DNA of 64,000 nucleotides from Micromonospora costi (GTDB lineage Bacteria > Actinomycetota > Actinomycetes > Mycobacteriales > Micromonosporaceae). Numbering within the stretch: the first letter of the stretch is position 1; the number at the start of each line of letters is the position of its first letter. Location of the stretch: the NCBI RefSeq assembly GCF_003626655.1, contig NZ_RBAN01000004.1, positions 62,001 to 126,000 on the forward strand, written 5' to 3'. Below, piece after piece: positions 58,270-64,000 of the stretch. The position numbers were made by a program, and so were the translations under genes. The notes below the pieces were generated by a model. It saw nothing but the letters and a program-made list of their open reading frames with translations, was not told the origin of the DNA and ran no database searches.

Positions 58270-61206
58270 TCATTGCGGGTCCAGCTCGATGGTGTCGAGT
58301 CCGAAGCCGTACCGGGGTGAACTCGCCTGCTTGCCGGTCACCACGAAGGTCAGCTCGTGTGTTCCGGCGCTGAGGTCGACCGGTCCGTAGCTCTGGCGAT
58401 CGACGGCGACGGGCCCGGACGTGGCGTGGTCGTACGGTTCCCCGAGCGGCTCTCCGTCGAGCGTCCGGGTCTGGATGCCGAAGTCCCAGGCCTTCGTGTA
58501 CGCCAGAACCAGGTCGTACCGCCCGCTCTTCGGTACCTCGAAGCGCAGCGTCAGCCGGTCGCCGACGCCGTTCGCCTGGAACCAGATCTGCCGGCCGTCG
58601 GACCAGTTCACGCCGCAGCAGTCCCCCTGGATCTGGTAGGGCGCCGTCGCCTCCGCGGGCGGGGTGAGCGCCTCCGCCTCGATGACGTACAGAGAGCCGG
58701 TGGTGGCCGAGGCGATGTCCGAGCGGGAACCCTCGGTGCCGGCACCGTCGACCGGGATCACCCGGTAGTACCAGGTCTCGTCCAGGCCCAGACCGGTGTG
58801 CGAGAAGGACGTGGTGTCGACCTGCCCGAGCAGGGTCGCCGGGCCGGGGGTGAAGGCCGGATCCGTCGACCCGTACACCCGGTACCCCGCCAGGCCCCTT
58901 CCCCCGTCGGCAGACTGCCAGCCCAGCCGGATCGTGTTACCCCGTCCGCCCGTCGCCACCAGGGGGCCGACGTCGCCGAAGGTGAACACCGTCAGGGTGG
59001 CGGTGGCCGGGGGAACGTCCACTCCCGCCACGCTCGCCCGGGCGGTGAGGTGCCGAAGACCGGGGATCGGTGTTCCCGCCGGCACCTCCACCTCGAACAC
59101 CGCCGAGGCTTGACCACCGGGGCGGACGTCGCGGAAGTCCACCCTCTTCGGTGACACCCTCAGTCCGTCCGCGTCGAGCGTGAGATGGCCGTTCCACGGA
59201 CGCGCGCCACCGTGCGGAAGGGCCACGGTGAGCTTCAGCCTCCCGCCGGGCGTGAGCGCCGCGGCGCGCGGGGTGATCTCGAGCGGGGAGTCGACGGTGC
59301 CGCTGGCGGGCGACCGTGCCGGCGCAAGCGCGTCCAGCTCGGCAACCGTCGCGTACGCGCTGTCGCCGAGGTCACCGATCACGCGCACGCCCGTCGCCCG
59401 CACCGACCGACCCAGTGCGAAGTCGACGATCTGGTATGGCTGCTCGCTGCTCAGCCTGCTCAGCTGGACGACGCTGGAGGGTGCCTTCTGCCAGCGACCG
59501 TTGAGCCCCCGCAGCTCGACCCGGGCGCTCTCCAGCCAGCCACCGCTCTCCGTCAGGTCACCGCCCATCAGGCGCACGGTGTCGACGTCGACCGGCCGGT
59601 CGTACGCGACAGCGAAGGTGACGGGCCGGTCGAGGCGGCCGGAGAAGAACCGGGCGTTCTGCCGGGGTTCGTCACCGGAGAAGTTCGTCTCTCGTCCGTC
59701 GGCGAACAGCGCGGGGTCGGGCTGACCGCCGCCGTCGGCGGTACCGGTCGCCGCCGTGGTCGCCTCGACCCTGCCGCCTGCCCGTCGGACCTGGTTGTTG
59801 GCGCTGCGCAGGTAGAGGTCGACGGCTGGGTTGGCGGTGGCGAGGCTCGCGAGCTTCCCGGGGTCCGGCGCCGGGACGGTCGGGATGTCCCAACGCGAGG
59901 TCGACACCCTGCCACCGGTCGTTCGGACCGTCTCGTCCACCAGTGGCAACATGCGGTCGGCCAGCAACTCGAAGGTGTCCTCGGCCTGCGGGTCGTCGGG
60001 CAGGTAGTCCGGCATGTTGTCGCGGGTGCGGTTGATGTTGTAGCGGTCGGAGAGGGCCACCCCGGGGAACTGCGCGCGGATGTAGTCGGTGCCCCGCATC
60101 AGGCCGATGAGCCCGCCGAGGGTGGCGGTCGGGTTGTCAGAGTCCCATCCGGACAGCGTGCCGATCTGGATCGTGCGCCGGTAGTCGGTCTGCCCGTACA
60201 GCAGTGCCATGATGCCGGTGGCGAAGTTGATCGCCGCCTCGACGTTGGCGCGGTAGATGAAGCCGTGACTGGCGGCGTTCACCTGGTATCGCTGGTGGAT
60301 CCGGTCGCGGGTCGCCTCCCAGTCGTTCACGTCGTGACTGGCCAGGAAGTCGGCGAGCACGAAGTCGACGATGTCGGCGGCCTTCGAGCTGTCCGGCACG
60401 TACTTGCGCGCCTCCCGGGTCAGCCACAGCGCCTGCTCACGCCCGGACATCCGCTGATCGACCACGGGCGCCAGGGCGTAGAGCGCCACGTAGTACTGCG
60501 AGATGTGGGTGGCGTAGCCGTCGGCTGTGGTGCGGATCGGCAGGTCGGCGAGTTGGAGGGCCCGGTCGGGCCGGCCGGGCGCGACTGCCCCGAACACCTC
60601 GGTCGTGAGCTGCGCATCGATCATCAGTGAGTCGGTGTTCGCGACGTTCATGCCGGTCGACGGTGGCAGGATGCCACGATCCATCAGCGCTCGGGCCCGG
60701 GCGTTGGACACCCAGATGAAGTCGTTGATGTGTCGCTGCCAGCCGCTCGCGATCTGCTCGGGCGACAGCCACGGACTGCCCGCGACGTTGGCCATCAGGT
60801 GCGTGTAGACGTACTCGATGTCGGTGTCGTCATCGGCCCCCCACGGCGCCTGGATGACGAAGTCGATCGGCGCGCCGCCCTGGCCCTGGTTGGTGCCCCA
60901 GTCGTCGTCGGTGTAGAAGGGCGGTTCCGAGCGTTGCAGTTCGGTGCGCAGGCCGGTCCAGTTGGCGATGCACTCGGCGAGCCACATGGCCTGGAGCCGG
61001 TCCGCGTACGTCTCGCGGGGCAGTGTGAGCGTGTCCCGGGGTCCCCGTGCCGAGGTGGGTTCCGCCGAGGTCTCCGAAGCGGCGTGTGCCGGGTGCGTCG
61101 CGCCCGGTGGCGCAGCGGTCGCGGGTGGCGCCCCCTGCACCACGGCCGCGGCGACCGCTGCCGCCATGACGCCGGCGACCCGTCGGGCAAGTGTTCCTCC
61201 GTACAT
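58270..61206 (-). CDS. Secreted ADP-ribosylglycohydrolase-fold protein with C-terminal binding modules
   Basis: 978 residues. Signal peptide (residues 1-31, ending ATA). Residues ~60-450: ADP-ribosylglycohydrolase (DraG) fold with the metal motif WGADDDTDIEYVYTHLM and GWDSDNPTATLGGLIGLMRG, giving the two aspartate clusters of the dinuclear site. Residues ~500-640: discoidin-like jelly roll. Residues ~750-845: FN3 (RLGWQSADGGRGLAGYRVYG). Residues ~870-978: CBM6/malectin-like module (YVIEAEALTPP...). DraG enzymes are normally cytosolic; a secreted, modular form next to secreted nucleoside hydrolases suggests an extracellular N-glycosidic bond cleaver. ATG after AAGGAC. Confidence 0.82.
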   Translation of the reverse strand: MYGGTLARRVAGVMAAAVAAAVVQGAPPATAAPPGATHPAHAASETSAEPTSARGPRDTLTLPRETYADRLQAMWLAECIANWTGLRTELQRSEPPFYTDDDWGTNQGQGGAPIDFVIQAPWGADDDTDIEYVYTHLMANVAGSPWLSPEQIASGWQRHINDFIWVSNARARALMDRGILPPSTGMNVANTDSLMIDAQLTTEVFGAVAPGRPDRALQLADLPIRTTADGYATHISQYYVALYALAPVVDQRMSGREQALWLTREARKYVPDSSKAADIVDFVLADFLASHDVNDWEATRDRIHQRYQVNAASHGFIYRANVEAAINFATGIMALLYGQTDYRRTIQIGTLSGWDSDNPTATLGGLIGLMRGTDYIRAQFPGVALSDRYNINRTRDNMPDYLPDDPQAEDTFELLADRMLPLVDETVRTTGGRVSTSRWDIPTVPAPDPGKLASLATANPAVDLYLRSANNQVRRAGGRVEATTAATGTADGGGQPDPALFADGRETNFSGDEPRQNARFFSGRLDRPVTFAVAYDRPVDVDTVRLMGGDLTESGGWLESARVELRGLNGRWQKAPSSVVQLSRLSSEQPYQIVDFALGRSVRATGVRVIGDLGDSAYATVAELDALAPARSPASGTVDSPLEITPRAAALTPGGRLKLTVALPHGGARPWNGHLTLDADGLRVSPKRVDFRDVRPGGQASAVFEVEVPAGTPIPGLRHLTARASVAGVDVPPATATLTVFTFGDVGPLVATGGRGNTIRLGWQSADGGRGLAGYRVYGSTDPAFTPGPATLLGQVDTTSFSHTGLGLDETWYYRVIPVDGAGTEGSRSDIASATTGSLYVIEAEALTPPAEATAPYQIQGDCCGVNWSDGRQIWFQANGVGDRLTLRFEVPKSGRYDLVLAYTKAWDFGIQTRTLDGEPLGEPYDHATSGPVAVDRQSYGPVDLSAGTHELTFVVTGKQASSPRYGFGLDTIELDPQ

Positions 61207-61355
61207 TCCGGCCGTCCTTCCTGCCCGGACCCGGCCCGTGCCGAGAGCACGGGTCGCGGGCCACGGGTGATTCGTGGACTGACATCAAGGCGTTGACCTG
61301 TACGTGTTCCTCGTCGGCGTCGAAGCGCCCGCGGTGCCGGGCGGCACCCGTCGGT

Positions 61356-62387
61356 TCAGTGGCCCCTCCGCTCGGGCGGCTGGATCATCCACTCCTCCAG
61401 CTCGCTGGCGATCTCGCTGTCCGCGACGGTCGTACGCAGGTAGTAGCGGTCCGCCCCCGGGGTGGGGGTCCAGGTGTTCGACCCGTCCGGCGCGAAGTTG
61501 ACGGTGCCGGGCTCGGAGAGCCCGAACATGCCCTGTCCGCCGAGCACGGCGTAGTAGACGGCGGTGATGTCCCAGCTCTCGCGGTTGTTCCCGAACCCGA
61601 CGTACAGCTCGTACGCCGCCCGTACCGGGTTCGACGGCGGCGTCTCGAAGAACAGCTGACGTCCGGTGTAGATGCTGTCGCCGACCTCGAACCCGCTGTA
61701 GATGACCGGCGTCGGCCAGCGCTCCGCGACGGTGGCGGCGGCGGCCGGGTCGAGGCGGATGTTCCACTCGAATCCTGCGGGGAACTGCGCGCCCATCGCC
61801 ACCACGTGGTGGACCTTCTTGGCCACCAGTTGCGCGCCCGAGAGCCGGCTGTGCCGGTCCGGCGCGGAGGCGAGCAGCTGGGCGAGGTTCGTCTGACCGC
61901 CCACCACCGCGATCACCACACTGTGGTCGGGCTGCTTGGCCAGGAGCTTGCGGTACAGGTCGACGGCCTCCGGTACCCGCGAAGAGTCCCGCACGTTGTT
62001 CGGGTACGACGTGGCGAGGTGCTCCGCGTACGTCGAGAGGTTGTTGTTGTCGGGGTCGTCGTATCCCGGCCGGAGTGCCCCGATCGGGATGTTGCCGTGG
62101 CGGTAGTAGGTGTTGATGGCGTCGAGACCGGGCGCCGCCCAGCGGGTGAGGTTGCTGGTCATCATGGCGAGCACCCGCACCTTGCCGTCGTCCTGCATGG
62201 CGTTGAGCATCGCGGCTGCGCCAGCGTCGTCGACGTCACCGCCGAAGTCGGTGTCGAAGATCAGCCTGACCGGCTGCGGGCCGTGGTTTCCGGAGGCGGC
62301 CGCCGGTGGTGTCCCGAGTGCCGCGGTCGCGAGCGCAGCCGTCACGACGGCGACGATTCCGTGGGCGAGCCTTCGTCCTCCAAGCAT
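61356..62387 (-). CDS. Secreted inosine-uridine-type nucleoside hydrolase
   Basis: 343 residues. Signal peptide (residues ~1-32, AALGTPPAAASG). The calcium-binding Asp cluster IFDTDFGGDVDDAGAAAM lies at residues ~41-58, and later VIAVVGGQTNLAQLL and AMGAQFPAGFEWNIRLDPAAAATV provide the NxxxDP metal site (EWNIRLDP). It cleaves the N-glycosidic bond of nucleosides to base and ribose. ATG with AGGAGG eight bases upstream. A double-dyad operator lies 27 bases upstream of the start. Confidence 0.88.
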   Translation of the reverse strand: MLGGRRLAHGIVAVVTAALATAALGTPPAAASGNHGPQPVRLIFDTDFGGDVDDAGAAAMLNAMQDDGKVRVLAMMTSNLTRWAAPGLDAINTYYRHGNIPIGALRPGYDDPDNNNLSTYAEHLATSYPNNVRDSSRVPEAVDLYRKLLAKQPDHSVVIAVVGGQTNLAQLLASAPDRHSRLSGAQLVAKKVHHVVAMGAQFPAGFEWNIRLDPAAAATVAERWPTPVIYSGFEVGDSIYTGRQLFFETPPSNPVRAAYELYVGFGNNRESWDITAVYYAVLGGQGMFGLSEPGTVNFAPDGSNTWTPTPGADRYYLRTTVADSEIASELEEWMIQPPERRGH

Positions 62388-62413
62388 CCGAGCTTCCCTC
62401 CTGTCCGGTGATG

Positions 62414-62438
62414 CAACTCGTGTTGTCAACACGTGTTG
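62414..62438. promoter_or_regulatory. Double dyad operator (first site)
   Basis: Two 12-bp dyads, CAACTCGTGTTG (62414-62425) and CAACACGTGTTG (62427-62438), separated by one base. The second is a perfect palindrome. They lie directly upstream of the leftward nucleoside hydrolase gene. Confidence 0.75.
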
Positions 62439-62489
62439 CGGCCATCGAAACCAACCCACACATCGATGGACAAGGCAGTGACCAGGGTC

Positions 62490-62505
62490 GTTACACGTTC
62501 GTAAC
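62490..62505. promoter_or_regulatory. Short inverted repeat GTTAC-N6-GTAAC
   Basis: GTTAC (62490-62494) and GTAAC (62501-62505) around six bases, midway between the two nucleoside hydrolase genes. Operator-like but unassigned. Apart from this and the two double dyads, the 545-bp region 62388-62932 shows no gene. Confidence 0.35.
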
Positions 62506-62706
62506 CTGAGCCCGACGAGGCCGCTCGACATCGAGCGATCACCATCCGCCACCAACATCCACAGTGGAGGCAGCCTGTTTCGCAGGTCGGCCCGGCCGCC
62601 CGGCCGAACCGGTCCGACATCCCGGTCAACCCATCCACGCTTCTCTACATCACGACTGGATCACGAGGGGTTGCCGTCGCGAACGGGATTGACGCAGGCT
62701 GCGTTG

Positions 62707-62731
62707 CAACTCGAGTTGCCAATTCGAGTTG
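62707..62731. promoter_or_regulatory. Double dyad operator (second site)
   Basis: CAACTCGAGTTG (62707-62718, perfect palindrome) and CAATTCGAGTTG (62720-62731), again one base apart, 202 bases upstream of the rightward nucleoside hydrolase. Same consensus, CAACNCGNGTTG, and same geometry as the site at 62414. TTGACG lies at 62689-62694 just before it. Confidence 0.75.
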
Positions 62732-62932
62732 ATGATTGGGTAACGCTGCCAGACCGTCGGCGTCCGTCGATCAGTCCGACCGCCCTGAGGGCCATCCCCC
62801 GGCCCCGATCGGCCGACACTCTCGTGGATTCGCCATCTCGGCGGGGCGGGCGGACGACTGGCGTGACCCGCCCATTCCGTCCGGCGAGACCGCGTCTCGC
62901 CACATCGTTCGAGCGAAAGGATGGTCAGCACG

Positions 62933-64000
62933 GTGAAGATGCCCAGAGTCCCGGCACTCGTCGCAACGATCTCCACAGCCGTCCTCGGCGCGGTCCTCCT
63001 GGCGGTACCGGCCAGCCAGGCTCAGTCGCCGGCGCAGGTCACGCCAGCCGCGCCGGCAGCTGCGGCGGCCGCCTCGAAGGCGACGGAGAAGGTCATCATG
63101 GACGTCGACATGGGTCAGCTCAACGACGACGCCGTGGCCATGTTCATGCTCGCCAACTCGAAGAAGGTGGACCTGCTCGGGGTCACCGTGGTCTCGGGCA
63201 ACACCTGGGTCGAGGAGGGGACGGCGTACTCGCTCCGGCAGCTCGAGCTCATCGAGCAGGCGAACCGGGTGCCCGTCGTCGCGGGTGGCGGCGAGCCGCT
63301 CATGGGTAGCCGCCAGGCGACCCTCGCCGCCGAGCAGGACCTGTTCGGCAACGTCGAGTACATGGGGGCGTACCGCCGCGAGCGGCCCGCGTCCTACCGC
63401 GAGCTGGCCAGCGAGCCGTACGGCGGCTACCCGCGGGCGAAGCCGGCCAAGGAGGCCGCCGCGCAGTTCATCGCCGAGCAGGTGAAGAAGTACCCGAACC
63501 AGGTCACCCTGTTCGTCCTTGGCCCGGCGACCAACGTGGCCCTCGCGGTGCGCTCGTACCCGGAGATCGTGCCGCTGGTCAAGCAGGTCATCTACATGGG
63601 CGGCGCCATCGACATCCCCGGCAACACCTCGCCGGCCGCCGAGTTCAACTGGTGGTTCGACCCGGAGTCGGCCAAGATCGCCCTGCGGACGCCGTTCAAG
63701 CGGCAACTTGTCGTCCCCAACGACGTGGCCGAGAGGGTGCTGTACACCAAGAAGGAGTACGAACGGGTCGTCGGTGGCCCGAACACCCCGATCACCAAGA
63801 TGTTCCGCGATCTGCAGGGCCCGCAGTTCGAGGCGAATCCGGCCCGCCAGTCCTTCGTCTGGGACGCGATCACCTCGGCCGTGTTCCTGGACCCCTCGAT
63901 CGCCACGAAGGTCGAGGACCGCTACCTCGACATCGACACGAGCTTCGGCCCGGACTACGGCCGGGCGATCGGCTACGGCCCGAGCAGGGACCGGGACATG
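62933..64000 (+). CDS. Secreted nucleoside hydrolase (partial at window end)
   Basis: At least 356 codons, open at the right edge. Signal peptide VKMPRVPALVATISTAVLGA... ending near ASQAQS. Asp cluster VIMDVDMGQLNDDAVAMFML (DxDxGxxNDDA), FVLGPATNVALAV and YMGGAIDIPGNTSPAAEFNWWFDP give the IUNH fold and metal site. GTG 62933 is chosen because AAAGGA lies 11 bases upstream; ATG 62921 in the same frame is possible. Only distantly related to the protein encoded at 61356, so not a recent duplicate. Confidence 0.85.
   Translation, partial: MKMPRVPALVATISTAVLGAVLLAVPASQAQSPAQVTPAAPAAAAAASKATEKVIMDVDMGQLNDDAVAMFMLANSKKVDLLGVTVVSGNTWVEEGTAYSLRQLELIEQANRVPVVAGGGEPLMGSRQATLAAEQDLFGNVEYMGAYRRERPASYRELASEPYGGYPRAKPAKEAAAQFIAEQVKKYPNQVTLFVLGPATNVALAVRSYPEIVPLVKQVIYMGGAIDIPGNTSPAAEFNWWFDPESAKIALRTPFKRQLVVPNDVAERVLYTKKEYERVVGGPNTPITKMFRDLQGPQFEANPARQSFVWDAITSAVFLDPSIATKVEDRYLDIDTSFGPDYGRAIGYGPSRDRDM

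Overview
The window is very GC-rich DNA (by eye about 70-75% G+C) with strong actinobacterial codon bias, GTG starts, ATGA/GTGA start-stop overlaps, F420-type enzymes and a SARP regulator. It is most likely a chromosomal segment of a filamentous actinomycete, probably Micromonosporaceae. That placement is an inference from gene content; no rRNA gene or other taxonomic marker is present. No tRNA, rRNA, CRISPR array, transposase or prophage was seen.

Left region (561-11709): an aromatic (type II) polyketide cluster of the spore-pigment (whiE/sch) kind. A leftward operon runs TcmI-like cyclase, AccDA fusion, AccB, AccC, ACP-aromatase/cyclase fusion, cupin, KS-alpha, chain length factor, ABM-type oxygenase, with nearly every junction overlapping. 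A SARP activator, a second TcmI-like cyclase and an FAD hydroxylase run rightward from the same 421-bp control region. The cluster makes its own malonyl-CoA with E. coli-type carboxylase subunits, and its ACP is fused to the first-ring aromatase/cyclase.

Middle region (11.9-39 kb): mainly single genes. They include a membrane-anchored helix-hairpin-helix protein, LtrA, a YrdC-fold protein, an F420-type oxidoreductase, a secreted beta-helix protein, an APC permease and DUF5995. A LuxR/LAL regulator is divergent from a nucleotidyl cyclase-ATPase. Further on are an aldo-keto reductase, a glycosyltransferase, a PaaI/PaaK pair, a quinone oxidoreductase, a MarR/MFS pair with a clear operator, a methyltransferase with a leaderless promoter, and a two-gene FluC fluoride channel.

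Cobalamin region (39.1-47.6 kb): a cobN-chlID-cobO-cobB operon behind a cobalamin riboswitch.

Right region (47.7-64 kb): an MBL hydrolase, an aldo-keto reductase, a LacI/MFS pair with operator, a FUSC/AraC divergent pair, an F420-type reductase and a stand-alone RSH-type HD hydrolase. The end holds a secreted salvage locus: an ADP-ribosylglycohydrolase-fold protein with carbohydrate-binding modules and two secreted nucleoside hydrolases, the latter two preceded by matching double-dyad operators.

Scattered between genes are seven imperfect palindromes of about 75-83 bp in three related families whose arms contain GATC. One is embedded in the 3' end of the cobaltochelatase chlID gene and now encodes part of its C-terminus.
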